NCBI RefSeq assembly: GCF_946886695.1
Contig: NZ_CAMPJD010000008.1
Span: forward strand, 32,461-96,460
From: an uncultured Pseudoxanthomonas sp.
Lineage (GTDB): Bacteria > Pseudomonadota > Gammaproteobacteria > Xanthomonadales > Xanthomonadaceae
DNA length: 64,000 nucleotides
Direction: 5' to 3'
Both the position numbers and the translations under genes were made by a program. Of this stretch, positions 1-9,868 are shown piece by piece (the first letter of the stretch is position 1; each line of letters opens with the position of its first letter). The notes beneath the pieces were generated by a model. It was not told the origin of the DNA. It did no database searches and saw nothing but the letters and a program-made list of their open reading frames with translations.

Positions 1-397
1 CGTCGAGCGCACCGTCGCGACGCAGTGCGCAGACGTCATTGATCATGCCCGCGCCGGCCTGCACGGCGGCGCGCATCACGTCCGGCTTGGAGGTGTCGAT
101 GCTGATCGGCACGGCGACCTGCGCGGCCAGCCGCTCGATCACCGCCACGACGCGGCGCAGTTCTTCCTCGACCGGCACGTCATCCGCACCGGGACGCGTG
201 GATTCGCCCCCGATGTCGAGCAGGTCCGCGCCCTCTTCCACCAGTTTCAACGCGTGCGCGACGGCCGCTTCTGTCGTGTCGTGCGCGCCACCATCGGAAA
301 ACGAATCCGGGGTGACGTTGACGATGCCCATGATCTGCGGGCGGTCGAGCCGGAGGATGCGGCCGGCGCAGTCGAGCTGGGGGACGGTGTCGAACAT
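1..397 (-). CDS. folP: Dihydropteroate synthase, N-terminal part (cut by window edge)
   Basis: Condenses 6-hydroxymethyl-dihydropterin diphosphate with p-aminobenzoate to make dihydropteroate in folate synthesis, in the cytoplasm. The first 132 codons are present; the rest lies beyond the left edge. Seen in the translation: MGIVNVTPDSFSDGG at about residues 25-39 (the family signature), then DIGGESTRPGA (second signature) and ISIDTSKPDV. The ATG at 397 is preceded by AAGGAA at good spacing. It lies 28 bp downstream of a secreted-protein gene on the same strand. In E. coli folP directly follows ftsH; here that extra gene and a terminator separate them, so folP probably uses its own promoter or that of the small gene. 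Confidence 0.95.
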   Translation of the reverse strand, partial: MFDTVPQLDCAGRILRLDRPQIMGIVNVTPDSFSDGGAHDTTEAAVAHALKLVEEGADLLDIGGESTRPGADDVPVEEELRRVVAVIERLAAQVAVPISIDTSKPDVMRAAVQAGAGMINDVCALRRDGALD

Positions 398-425
398 GGA
401 GGTTCCTTCGATAGCCGGGAAGACG

Positions 426-929
426 TCAGCGAAGATCGCCGAGCTGGCCGCCATCCACCGGATTGGCCAGCCAACCCGTGATGTCCTTGCCGATGGCGGT
501 CACCGTCCGCTCCAGCACCGCGCACGAGCCCTTGAATCCGCCCGCGAATCCGCCCCCGGAGTTCCGGCGCGCGACGAACTTCGCGACCTGCTGCCCATCA
601 CGGAACAGCCAGCCCTTCACGGTCACGGACTTGCGGTGTCCCATCCAGGCATTGCCCGCGCTTTGCGCATCGTGGAACTCGAGTTTGAGCGCCTGCCCGG
701 TGGTCGTGTCCAGTGCGTCCTGCAGCTCGATCTGGTGGCCACCGGCCACCGCGAAACGCGCCAGTGCATCGGCCAGTTGCGTGTCGATTGCGCACTCGCG
801 CTTGATGCTGCCCGCCACGATCGCGTCTTCGCCATACGGCACGGACCGTTGCACCTTGAACTCGGCCGCCTGTACCGACGACGCGGCGCACAACGCGCCC
901 AGCAGGGCTGCCCCTATCCTCTTGCTCAT
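426..929 (-). CDS. Small predicted periplasmic protein of unknown function
   Basis: I do not recognise the family. The 167-residue product starts with a Sec-type signal peptide (KR then a hydrophobic stretch ending near AAS-SVQAAE, residues 1-22), so it should be exported. Two cysteines in the mature part (KRECAID and KGSCAVLE) could form a disulfide. The middle is beta-rich in appearance with no catalytic motif that I can name. The ATG at 929 has AGGGAG just upstream. It sits between the ftsH terminator and folP and is co-directional with folP (28 bp gap), so the two may be co-transcribed. The frame shows strong GC codon bias typical of real genes here. Confidence 0.75.
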   Translation of the reverse strand: MSKRIGAALLGALCAASSVQAAEFKVQRSVPYGEDAIVAGSIKRECAIDTQLADALARFAVAGGHQIELQDALDTTTGQALKLEFHDAQSAGNAWMGHRKSVTVKGWLFRDGQQVAKFVARRNSGGGFAGGFKGSCAVLERTVTAIGKDITGWLANPVDGGQLGDLR

Positions 930-945
930 CGTCTCCCTGTCCCCT

Positions 946-978
946 GAAGAAAAAAGGCCAGACGCAAGTCTGGCCTTT
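946..978 (-). terminator. Rho-independent terminator of ftsH
   Basis: An 11-bp perfect stem (AAAGGCCAGAC / GTCTGGCCTTT, loop of 4) lies 24 bp beyond the ftsH stop. Read leftward it is followed by a run of Ts, the classic intrinsic terminator form. It ends the rlmE-ftsH unit before the small secreted-protein gene. Confidence 0.85.
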
Positions 979-1001
979 CATCATCACGCTGGCAACGCGC
1001 C

Positions 1002-2930
<1,929 letters not shown>

Positions 2931-2979
2931 CCTCATCGGCTCCGGCGTTCCTCTTTCGTAATACGCACTTTACGTCACC

Positions 2980-3612
2980 TTACTTGATCTGGATCCGCTT
3001 GCCCTGTCCCAAGGCATACACCTCGGGGGAGCGTTTGCGGGACGCGTCCGGCTTGCGGATCGCCACCTTGTCATAGCGGCGGCGAAGCTCGCGGATGTAG
3101 TCGTCGGAACCGGTGCCCTGGAACAGCTTGATCAGGAACGCCCCGCCCGGCTTCAGGTGGCTGTCGGCGAACTCCATCGCCAACTCCGCCAAATGCATCA
3201 TCCGCGGCTGGTCGACCGCATCCACACCACTCTTATTGGGGGCCATATCCGACAGCACAAGGTCCACGGGAGCGCCGTCCAGCATGGCTTCCAGCTGGGA
3301 TAGGACGCTGTCTTCCCTGAAATCCCCATGAAGGAACTCCACCCCGGCCAGCGGCGGCATGTCGAGGATATCCATCGCCACCACGCGGCCACTGTCGCCC
3401 AGTGCCTGGCGGACGAACTGCGACCAGCCGCCCGGCGCGGCGCCCAGGTCGACGACGACCATGCCCGGCTTGAGCAGGCGGTCGCGCTCCAGCAGTTCTT
3501 CCAGCTTGTAGGCAGCCCGCGACCTCAGGCCCTCGGCCTGGGCCTTCTTCACGTAGGGATCGGAGAAGTGTTCCTTCAGCCAGCGCTGGCTGCTCTTGCT
3601 GCGGGTGGCCAT
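2980..3612 (-). CDS. rlmE: 23S rRNA (uridine2552-2'-O)-methyltransferase
   Basis: Methylates the 2'-OH of U2552 in the A loop of 23S rRNA using SAM, late in 50S assembly. The K-D-K-E catalytic tetrad of RrmJ/RlmE is visible at K36, D122, K162 and E197, a constant offset of two from E. coli (38, 124, 164, 199). The SAM loop is DLGAAPGGW (56-63). I start it at 3612 (MATRSKSS, 210 aa, like E. coli at 209); an upstream in-frame ATG at 3675 would add 21 low-complexity residues with a weaker ribosome site. First gene of the rlmE-ftsH unit, divergent from yhbY. Confidence 0.95.
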   Translation of the reverse strand: MATRSKSSQRWLKEHFSDPYVKKAQAEGLRSRAAYKLEELLERDRLLKPGMVVVDLGAAPGGWSQFVRQALGDSGRVVAMDILDMPPLAGVEFLHGDFREDSVLSQLEAMLDGAPVDLVLSDMAPNKSGVDAVDQPRMMHLAELAMEFADSHLKPGGAFLIKLFQGTGSDDYIRELRRRYDKVAIRKPDASRKRSPEVYALGQGKRIQIK

Positions 3613-3713
3613 GTCGGCGAGGTCTCCGGGCACGCTGCGACGGGAGCCGCCGGAGCCGTTCGTGGGGGTGGCCATGATACCCTGATCACCCTTTTGAACC
3701 CGTACCGTGCCGC

Positions 3714-4019
3714 ATGCCTGTCGCCCTGACCGCTGCCCAGACCCGTTTCCTGCGCGGCCAGGCCCACGACCTGAAGGCGCTGCTGCAGATCGGCAACAAG
3801 GGTGTCACGCCGGCCTTCATCGCCGAGCTGGATGCCGTGCTTGAGCAGCACGAACTGGTCAAGGTGAAGGTCGCCGGTGAGGACCGCGACGCCCGCGACG
3901 CGATGATCGACGACCTGGCCGACAAGGCCGACGCCGCTCTGGTGCAGCGCATCGGCCACACGGCCGTGCTGTATCGGCCCAGCAAGGAACGCCGGCACAT
4001 CGTGCTGCCGCGCGGCTGA
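3714..4019 (+). CDS. yhbY: CRM-domain ribosome assembly RNA-binding protein YhbY
   Basis: Single CRS1-YhbY (CRM) domain protein of 101 residues, the full family length. E. coli YhbY associates with pre-50S particles. The hallmark GxxG loop is present as GNKG within QIGNKGVTPAF (about residues 25-35), preceded by LRGQAHDLKALL. Divergent from rlmE with 100 bp between the start codons, so two 50S-biogenesis genes share one promoter region, as in E. coli. Followed 23 bp later by the Mth938-like gene on the same strand. Confidence 0.93.
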   Translation: MPVALTAAQTRFLRGQAHDLKALLQIGNKGVTPAFIAELDAVLEQHELVKVKVAGEDRDARDAMIDDLADKADAALVQRIGHTAVLYRPSKERRHIVLPRG

Positions 4020-4042
4020 TCCCGGCGCGCAGGTAGCCCGCC

Positions 4043-4420
4043 ATGCAACTGAACCACGAACTGCCCGACTACGCCTTCACCCTCCGGTCCGCCGACGGCC
4101 AGTCCGCCAGGGTGAACGACCGGACGCTGTCGGCCAGCTTCATCCTCTCACCGCAGCAACTCGTCGAAGACTGGCCGGTACGCGACAGCGCTTCGCTTGC
4201 ACCGGACGATCTGGCGCCGCTGCTGGCGCTGAAGCCGGAAGTGATCCTGCTGGGCACCGGCGAGCGGCAGGTATTTCCGCCAGCCGCGGTGATGGCCACC
4301 TGCCTGCGCCAGGGGATCGGTCTTGAGGTCATGACGAACGCCGCCGCCGCGCGCACGTTCAATGTGCTGGCCAGCGAATCGCGCAAGGTCGTGGCCGGGT
4401 TCCTGCTGGCGCCACGCTGA
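4043..4420 (+). CDS. Mth938-like (DUF498) domain protein
   Basis: Small single-domain protein of 125 aa in the Mth938/NDUFAF3 superfamily. Recognised by the core LALKPEVILLGTGERQVFPP followed by GIGLEVMTNAAAARTFNVLASESRKVVAGFLL, which is the conserved pattern (LGTG; M.T..A..T.N.L....R.V...). The human relative helps assemble respiratory complex I; the bacterial role is not established. The start at 4043 gives the usual family length. It lies between yhbY and an M15 peptidase lipoprotein, all rightward, with 7 bp to the next start. Confidence 0.85.
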   Translation: MQLNHELPDYAFTLRSADGQSARVNDRTLSASFILSPQQLVEDWPVRDSASLAPDDLAPLLALKPEVILLGTGERQVFPPAAVMATCLRQGIGLEVMTNAAAARTFNVLASESRKVVAGFLLAPR

Positions 4421-4427
4421 CCGCGTC

Positions 4428-5063
4428 ATGGCGATGCGGCACCTGCTCCTGCTGCCCGCCCTCCTGTTAGCCACCGCATGCACCCGGACCCCAACGGATG
4501 CCGCGCAGCGCTATGACGATTGGCGGCAGGGCGCTGGCGCAGAGGGCCTGATCGCTTACGAACGCATGCTGACCGACGCCGGTGTCGGTGATGTGGTGCC
4601 CCCGCATGCGCTGCTGCGCTCCAGCCGCCGCTGGCGGACCTGCCAGGCGCCGGAGTTCCTGTTGCCCCCTTCCGACCGCGCCGCCGCCATGGTGCCGACC
4701 CTGCGCGTGGTCGCGCAATTGCAGGCCTTGGGTATCGTCGAAGGCAGCAATGTGCGGTCCGGTTACCGGTCCGCCGCGCTGAACCACTGTTCGGGAGGGA
4801 GCGCGCGCAGCCGCCACCTCCTCAACAATGCGCTGGACTTCGACCTCGCCGACGGCAGCCAGGCAAGCGCCCTGTGCGAGTTCTGGCGCACGCGGGGTCC
4901 GTCACTGGCGATGGGACTGGGCTTCTACACGCCGACCAGGATCCACATCGATACGTCCGGGCACCGCACCTGGGGCAACAATCACCGTCGTGGAACCTCA
5001 CTGTGCGCCACCGGCGCGGCGGATCAGTCGGCCGCGCGGGCCAAACGCACCCGCATACCGTAG
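4428..5063 (+). CDS. M15-family D-Ala-D-Ala carboxypeptidase-like lipoprotein
   Basis: Predicted zinc peptidase acting on peptidoglycan peptides, anchored to a membrane by a lipidated Cys: the start MAMRHLLLL leads to a lipobox ending in ATAC (Cys near residue 21). The M15 zinc motif is visible as SRHLLNNALDFDL (His and Asp), and the second part as RIHIDTSGHRTWG (HxD then W), the Peptidase_M15 pattern; NVRSGYRS supplies the conserved SGYR arginine. 211 aa from the ATG at 4428; a longer frame upstream overlaps the previous gene and has no signal logic. Its last 40 bp overlap the 3' end of the convergent phosphatase/nuclease gene. Confidence 0.8.
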   Translation: MAMRHLLLLPALLLATACTRTPTDAAQRYDDWRQGAGAEGLIAYERMLTDAGVGDVVPPHALLRSSRRWRTCQAPEFLLPPSDRAAAMVPTLRVVAQLQALGIVEGSNVRSGYRSAALNHCSGGSARSRHLLNNALDFDLADGSQASALCEFWRTRGPSLAMGLGFYTPTRIHIDTSGHRTWGNNHRRGTSLCATGAADQSAARAKRTRIP

Positions 5064-5887
5064 TGGTCGGACGGCCAGGCGCCCTTCGCATCGGACTGGT
5101 CAAGGATGATGTCCGCGTCGACGACGCGGAACGCATCGCGCTGGGCGAAGACGTGATCGATGCGGATCGCCGGATGACCCAGATGCGTGTTGAGCGTGGT
5201 GTGCTCCGGCGTGTTGGTGTCCACGCCCGCGTGCGCCTCCGAGTACGCTTCGAGGAAGCGCGCGCGCAGCGGCGCCAGTTCCGGCGTGTCCGAACGCGTG
5301 TTGAAGTCGCCGCCGATGATCGAGGGTGCGTCACCGGCCGTCTCGTCGATCAGCGCGAGCACGCCCCCGATCTGCTTGGCGCGAATCGCCCCGCCCTCCG
5401 GCTTGTAATGCAGATGGGTCACGTAGACGTTCAACGGCATCCCGTGCACCGTCGTCCGCACCCAGCCCGCGTTCCGGTAATCGTCGAGTGGCGCGAGCTT
5501 CACTTCACGCGACTGTTCGATCGCGCCTTTGATCAGGATGGCGTTGCCATAGCGCCGTGGCTGTTCCGGTGCGTCGGCCGAGAAGAACCGGTACCGGTAG
5601 CCGAGGCGTGATGCCAGCACCTGCGCCTGGTTGGGCAAGGCCGCGTCCTGCAGCACTTCCTGCAACACGATCACGTCAGGCGCCAGGGTCTTCAACTCGG
5701 CAACGATCATGTCTTGGCGATGAGGCCAGTCCTGCTTGTCATGCCACAGATTGAGGGTAACCACATCGACGGTCGACGGAGCCTGCGTACTGCGTGGACG
5801 CTGGCACGCGGTCAGGGCCAGTACCAGGATCGCCATCAGGGCCGCCAGGACCGGCTTCCGCCACGTCGGCAGGATGATCAGAAACAT
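5024..5887 (-). CDS. Endonuclease/exonuclease/phosphatase-fold lipoprotein
   Basis: DNase I-like fold metal-dependent phosphodiesterase or phosphatase. Core residues are all visible: TLNLWH (Asn), VLQEV (catalytic Glu), THLHYK, GGDFNTRSDTP (Asp/Asn pair) and the terminal SDHYG (catalytic His). The N terminus is a lipoprotein signal with lipobox ALTAC near residue 28, so the enzyme should work in the cell envelope or outside rather than on chromosomal DNA. The substrate cannot be told from sequence. It is 2 bp downstream of nlpD and probably in the same transcript; its 3' end overlaps the convergent M15 gene by 40 bp. Confidence 0.82.
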   Translation of the reverse strand: MFLIILPTWRKPVLAALMAILVLALTACQRPRSTQAPSTVDVVTLNLWHDKQDWPHRQDMIVAELKTLAPDVIVLQEVLQDAALPNQAQVLASRLGYRYRFFSADAPEQPRRYGNAILIKGAIEQSREVKLAPLDDYRNAGWVRTTVHGMPLNVYVTHLHYKPEGGAIRAKQIGGVLALIDETAGDAPSIIGGDFNTRSDTPELAPLRARFLEAYSEAHAGVDTNTPEHTTLNTHLGHPAIRIDHVFAQRDAFRVVDADIILDQSDAKGAWPSDHYGMRVRLARAAD

Positions 5888-5889
5888 GC

Positions 5890-6678
5890 TCAGCGCTTCG
5901 GCAGATACTGCAGCGGATCGACGGGTTTGCCGTTGTGGCGGATCTCGAAGTGCAGCATCTCGCGCGATGCACCGCTGCTGCCCATTTCCGCGATCTGCTG
6001 GCCGGCCTTGATGTTCTGGCCTTCATTCACCAGCCGCTTGCGGTTGTGCCCGTATGCGGACAGCCAGGCTTCGCTGTGCTTGATGATGATCAGTTCGCCA
6101 TAGCCCACCAGGCCGGCGCCGGAGTACACCACCACGCCGTCCGCCGCCGCGCGCACCGCCTGGCCGCTGCTGCCTGCGATGTCGATGCCCTGCTTGGTGG
6201 CGTCACCGGCAGCGAAACGTCCAATCAGATGGCCTTCCGCAGGCCAACGCCACGAGAATCCGGCGTTCACCGGCGCTGGCGTCGCGACAGGGCGCGTGAC
6301 AGGAGCGGGAGGTGGCGTCGGGCGCGTGGTCGCACCGGTGGTGGGCTTGGAGGGTGTCGTCGTCGCGGTCGCCCGCCTGCCTGCGCTGCCCGGATACAGC
6401 TTCAGCGATTGCCCCGGATAGATCGTGTAGGGCGGCGCGATGCCGTTCCAGCGCGCGAGGTCGTTGACGTCGACCCCATTGCGGAATGCGATGCCGAACA
6501 GGGTATCGCCGCGCTGCACGCGCACCGTCGCGCCCGACTTGGCCTGCGAAGGTTTGCGGGTCGATGACGAGGACGGTTCGCGTACCACCGTGGTCGAGCA
6601 GGCGCCCAGCATCGCCACGGCAAAGCCGATCAGGAGGGCGCGCGTCATTCGATTGCCGGAGCGGAGCGTCGTGGTCAT
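5890..6678 (-). CDS. nlpD: NlpD-like LysM/degenerate LytM lipoprotein (amidase activator)
   Basis: Envelope lipoprotein that in E. coli activates the amidase AmiC during septum splitting. Seen: lipobox MLGAC near residue 26, a LysM domain at about 52-96 (VQRGDTLFGIA ... IYPGQSLKLYP), a Pro/Thr-rich linker, and a C-terminal M23/LytM domain. The zinc ligands are missing: the first His of HxxxD is replaced (KQGID) and the HxH motif reads MLHFE, so it should be non-hydrolytic, as in true NlpD. It lies at the end of the surE-pcm-exoD-nlpD series. Unlike enterobacteria and pseudomonads, no rpoS follows. Confidence 0.9.
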   Translation of the reverse strand: MTTTLRSGNRMTRALLIGFAVAMLGACSTTVVREPSSSSTRKPSQAKSGATVRVQRGDTLFGIAFRNGVDVNDLARWNGIAPPYTIYPGQSLKLYPGSAGRRATATTTPSKPTTGATTRPTPPPAPVTRPVATPAPVNAGFSWRWPAEGHLIGRFAAGDATKQGIDIAGSSGQAVRAAADGVVVYSGAGLVGYGELIIIKHSEAWLSAYGHNRKRLVNEGQNIKAGQQIAEMGSSGASREMLHFEIRHNGKPVDPLQYLPKR

Positions 6679-6715
6679 GCGTGGAGTCGTTTCCTCAAGG
6701 CGTGGCTTGGCGGCC

Positions 6716-7372
6716 TCAGCCGGTCAATCGCTGGAACAGTTCGCGTACCGCGACGCCGCCGCCGCCGATCAGTACGCTGAAGTAGACGATCGTGCCGATG
6801 TTGGCCAGATGGCCCAGCAGGATCGCACCCCCGTCGCGCTGGATGAAACCGATGGCGTACAGCAACAGCGCCAAGGCTGGCAGGGTATTGCTGAATGGCA
6901 CGAATCCGAATGGCGCCATCAACAGCAGTGCCGCCAGGATGAAAGCAAGATTGTTGAGCGTCCCCTGCCCCGCACCGTCGACGAAGAAGCGCAGGCGGCG
7001 CGGCCGGCTGATCTTCTCCATCCTGCGGACCCATACGAGTCCGCCGATCAGACCAGGACGCAGGCGATCGGCCGGCAATGCCTTGTCCTTCACGCGCGCC
7101 GGCAGCCACAGCGGTCGGTTGATCAACCGGCTTACTCCGACCAGCAGGATGGCCGCGCCAAACACGGTGCTGACCCCCGGGATCGACACCGGGATCAGGA
7201 ACACCAGGGTCAGCAGAATGGTCAGCAGCAGCAGGCCTTCGTCGCTGAAGACATCCAGCAGTTCGCCCAGGCTCAAGGTGTCCGGCGGAAGGCGCTCGAT
7301 GATGTCCGCCAGTTGCTCGCCCAGCGAAGGCGCCTGATCAAGAGCATCGCCATCGTGTCGCGGATCCGTCAC
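6716..7372 (-). CDS. ExoD-family exopolysaccharide synthesis membrane protein
   Basis: Integral membrane protein of 218 aa matching the ExoD family, named after a Sinorhizobium gene needed for exopolysaccharide production and alkali tolerance; its molecular function is unknown. Recognised by the N-terminal LSLGELLDVFSDEG, then VFLIPVSIPGVSTVFG and further hydrophobic segments with PFSNTLPALALL. The start is a GTG at 7372, eight bases beyond the pcm stop. A frame continuing upstream inside pcm is Arg/Gly-rich and clearly a shadow. It lies between pcm and nlpD, co-directional with both. Confidence 0.85.
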   Translation of the reverse strand: MTDPRHDGDALDQAPSLGEQLADIIERLPPDTLSLGELLDVFSDEGLLLLTILLTLVFLIPVSIPGVSTVFGAAILLVGVSRLINRPLWLPARVKDKALPADRLRPGLIGGLVWVRRMEKISRPRRLRFFVDGAGQGTLNNLAFILAALLLMAPFGFVPFSNTLPALALLLYAIGFIQRDGGAILLGHLANIGTIVYFSVLIGGGGVAVRELFQRLTG

Positions 7373-7377
7373 GCCGC

Positions 7378-8055
7378 TCAATCCAGGGTTCCCGACAGCA
7401 GCGGCACGAAGACCACCGGGGCCAGCGTGGTTTCTTCCACGCTGCCATCCGGGCGCTTCAGCAGGCGCACCAGGGATTGCGAACCGCTGCCGCCGACCGG
7501 TGCGACAAGTTGTCCGCCCACCGCGAGTTGTTCCACCAGCACGGGCACCAGCGCGGGAGCGGCGGCGGTCACGATGATCGCATCGTACGGACCGTGCTCG
7601 GCCCAACCGATGCGGCCATCGTCGTGCTTGCTGCGCACGTTCATGCCCAACTGGCGCAGGCGCTTGCGCGCTTGCCGCAACAGATCGCCGATGCGCTCGA
7701 CGGTATGCACTTCGAGCCCGAGCATGGCGAGCACTGCCGCCTGGTAACCCGACCCCGTGCCGATCTCCAGCACCTTTTTCGGCGAGGTTTCCAGCAGCAC
7801 CTCGGTCATCCTCGCCACCACCCAGGGCTGGGAAATGGTCTGGCTGTGGCCAATCGGCAGCGCCGTGTCCTCGTAGGCACGCGTTGCCAGTGCCTCATCG
7901 ACGAACAGGTGGCGCGGCAGCGTGCGGATGACATTGAGCACGCGCTCGTCGGTGATGCCGGACTCGCGCAGGCGGTCCACCAGGCGATCGCGCACGCGCT
8001 GGGACGTCATGCCCATGCCGACGGCCTCGGGCTGCAGACGCAACCGTGGCGTCAT
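7378..8055 (-). CDS. pcm: Protein-L-isoaspartate O-methyltransferase
   Basis: Repairs isoaspartyl residues in damaged proteins by SAM-dependent methylation. Motif I is [14 protein letters not shown], preceded by [12 protein letters not shown], which is the PCMT signature region, and followed by VERIGDLL. The start at 8055 is fixed by the ATGA overlap with the surE stop, giving 225 aa, the usual length. A longer in-frame start at 8094 lies inside surE and is unlikely. surE-pcm pairing is conserved in proteobacteria and points to a shared damage or stationary-phase role. Confidence 0.95.
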   Translation of the reverse strand: MTPRLRLQPEAVGMGMTSQRVRDRLVDRLRESGITDERVLNVIRTLPRHLFVDEALATRAYEDTALPIGHSQTISQPWVVARMTEVLLETSPKKVLEIGTGSGYQAAVLAMLGLEVHTVERIGDLLRQARKRLRQLGMNVRSKHDDGRIGWAEHGPYDAIIVTAAAPALVPVLVEQLAVGGQLVAPVGGSGSQSLVRLLKRPDGSVEETTLAPVVFVPLLSGTLD

Positions 8056-8831
8056 GGGGCGTCCTCGAGCGCGGCAGTCAATCCACCCACCCACCCGGCG
8101 ACCTTTTCCAGCGCTTGGTAGCGCGTCAGATCGACATGGATCGGTGTGATGGAAATATGGCCGGTACGCACGGCGTGGAAATCGGTGCCGGGGCCAGCGT
8201 CCTGCTCGCGCCCCGCGGGACCGATCCAGTACACGGTATGGCCGCGCGGGTCAGGCTGCGGCACGCAGGGCTCGGAGCGGTGACGGTTGCCGAGGCGGGT
8301 GACCTCGAAGCCCCGCAGGTCGGACCATGCCAGGTCGGGGACGTTGACGTTGAGGATGGTGTCCGCCGGCAGCGGATCGGACTTGAGCCGGGCCACGATC
8401 TCCACTGCGGCGCGCGCGGCGGTTTCATAGTGCTTCGCATCGTGGTTGCGGGTAACCAGCGACATCGCCACCGCCGGCAAGCCAAGGAAGCGGCCTTCCA
8501 TCGCCGCCGACACCGTGCCGGAGTAGATGACGTCGTCGCCCAGGTTGGCCGTGTTGTTGATGCCCGACACCACGATGTCGGGCTCGAACTCCAGCATCCC
8601 GGTCAACGCAAGGTGCACGCAGTCCGTCGGCGTGCCTGCCACGCTGCAGGTGTAGTGATCGATGCGCTTGAGCCGGATCGGCAGGTCCAGCGTCAGCGAA
8701 TTGCTGGCGCCAGAGCGGTCGCGGTCGGGGGCGACCACGTACACTTCGTGGCCCGCGCTGCGCAGGCCTTCTGCCAGGATTCGGATGCCGGGGGCGTCGA
8801 CGCCGTCGTCGTTGCTGACCAGTACGCGCAT
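8052..8831 (-). CDS. surE: 5'/3'-nucleotidase SurE
   Basis: Divalent-metal nucleotidase that dephosphorylates nucleoside monophosphates. Begins with the hallmark [16 protein letters not shown] (metal-binding DD at residues 8-9), then [11 protein letters not shown] and [19 protein letters not shown] with the conserved Asn and Ser. 259 aa from 8831; the eight extra residues possible from 8855 break the family start. Its stop overlaps the start of pcm (ATGA). Divergent from the Smr-domain gene. Confidence 0.96.
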   Translation of the reverse strand: MRVLVSNDDGVDAPGIRILAEGLRSAGHEVYVVAPDRDRSGASNSLTLDLPIRLKRIDHYTCSVAGTPTDCVHLALTGMLEFEPDIVVSGINNTANLGDDVIYSGTVSAAMEGRFLGLPAVAMSLVTRNHDAKHYETAARAAVEIVARLKSDPLPADTILNVNVPDLAWSDLRGFEVTRLGNRHRSEPCVPQPDPRGHTVYWIGPAGREQDAGPGTDFHAVRTGHISITPIHVDLTRYQALEKVAGWVGGLTAALEDAP

Positions 8832-8920
8832 GGGTTTCCTCGGGGACGGCCCCATGATACCGGAACCACGCCGCAGCTTCCCGCGCTTGCGTCACGTGCC
8901 GATGCCGCTACGCTGGCGAC

Positions 8921-9469
8921 ATGTCCCGCCCCACGCCTCCCGACGACGACGACGCCTCGCTGTTCCGCGATGCGATCGGCGAGGTGCGACGGCTGCAGGA
9001 AGCGCCGCCACCGCCACGCAAGGCGCCGCCGAGGCCTTCAGCGCGCATGGCCGATCGCGACGAGCACGAAGCGCTTGGGGAGTTCCAGCGCGGCATGGAA
9101 TCCCTGGATGTACGCGCAGCCGGTGATGTGTTGAGCTATCGCCGCGAGGTTCTATCACCGCGCGCCTTCCAGCGCCTCAAGCGTGGGCAGTTCTCGGTAC
9201 AGGACGAACTGGACCTGCATGGCGCCACCGCGCTGCAGGCGGAGGGACTGCTACGCCGGTTCTTCACGGAAGCGCACGCGCATGATCATGGCTGCGTGCG
9301 CGTGATCCATGGCAAAGGCCAGCGCTCCGATGGCGATGCGCCGGTATTGAAGAATCTCGTGGACCGGATATTGCGCCAGCGCGCGGACGTGCTGGCGTTC
9401 CATTCTGCGCCGCCTGCGCAGGGCGGCACGGGGGCGGTGCTGGTATTGCTGGCACGAAGCCGTCGTTGA
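8921..9469 (+). CDS. Smr-domain protein (SmrA/B-type)
   Basis: Stand-alone Smr (small MutS-related) domain protein of 182 aa. The domain is at about residues 90-178, with LDLHG (97-101) and HGKG (130-133), the two motifs that define it and form the putative nuclease site. The N-terminal 90 residues are charged and Pro/Arg-rich, as in proteobacterial SmrA/B proteins. E. coli SmrB cleaves mRNA at collided ribosomes; assigning that role here is inference. Divergent from surE (89 bp) and followed by a stem-loop before the next, convergent gene. Confidence 0.88.
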   Translation: MSRPTPPDDDDASLFRDAIGEVRRLQEAPPPPRKAPPRPSARMADRDEHEALGEFQRGMESLDVRAAGDVLSYRREVLSPRAFQRLKRGQFSVQDELDLHGATALQAEGLLRRFFTEAHAHDHGCVRVIHGKGQRSDGDAPVLKNLVDRILRQRADVLAFHSAPPAQGGTGAVLVLLARSRR

Positions 9470-9474
9470 TCACC

Positions 9475-9506
9475 CCCCATGCCGGTTGCTGACGGCATGG
9501 GGTTGA
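9475..9506. terminator. Stem-loop between convergent genes
   Basis: A perfect 10-bp stem (CCCCATGCCG / CGGCATGGGG, 8-nt loop) lies in the 55-bp gap between the convergent Smr and small lipoprotein genes. The T-rich tract is only TTGAT on one side, so it is a weak intrinsic terminator or a stabilising 3' hairpin serving both genes. Confidence 0.5.
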
Positions 9507-9524
9507 TCACGCAGGGAGTGCAAC

Positions 9525-9749
9525 TCACTGCTTGTCGGTGGTGCTGTCCTCGATCCGCGGCGGATTCACCCATGTCAGATGGATGCCACGACGCTTGGCG
9601 ATCCGCTCGACATAGGCGATGTACTGCTGCTCAGCGGTCAATTGACGCTGGACGGGCGGCGATGAACTGGCGGTTCCACGCGTACTGGCGCATGCGGCCA
9701 GCAAGGCGCAGACGGACAACACAACTGCAAGGCGAAGCATGGTGTTCAT
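9525..9749 (-). CDS. Small lipoprotein of unknown function
   Basis: A 74-residue predicted lipoprotein: the N terminus MNTMLRLAVVLSVCALLAAC ends in a lipobox (Cys20), followed by a short Ser/Thr linker and a charged segment with QQYIAYVERIAKRRG. I do not recognise the family. The start at 9749 is decided by a strong ribosome site, GGAGGG six bases upstream of the ATG; the same frame runs further upstream but without signal logic. About 120 bp separate it from truD, which lies upstream on the same strand. Confidence 0.75.
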   Translation of the reverse strand: MNTMLRLAVVLSVCALLAACASTRGTASSSPPVQRQLTAEQQYIAYVERIAKRRGIHLTWVNPPRIEDSTTDKQ

Positions 9750-9868
9750 GGCGACCCTCCGGCGTGTGGAAAGAACCTGTGGGGCGCCCTCCAGCCGTCT
9801 GCGGCCGGCACGTCGCTGGCGACGCCTGTTTCCGCTTATACGCCTGCTGGACGGCGCTTCCAGTGTCT

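Noticed and set aside
3613..3675. N-terminal extension of RlmE
   Set aside because: Low-complexity Gly/Ser/Arg residues with a weak ribosome site and no match to the family; the internal start gives the standard length and residue numbering.
5890..6678. Active M23 peptidase
   Set aside because: Zinc ligands of HxxxD and HxH are replaced; NlpD-type activator fits better.
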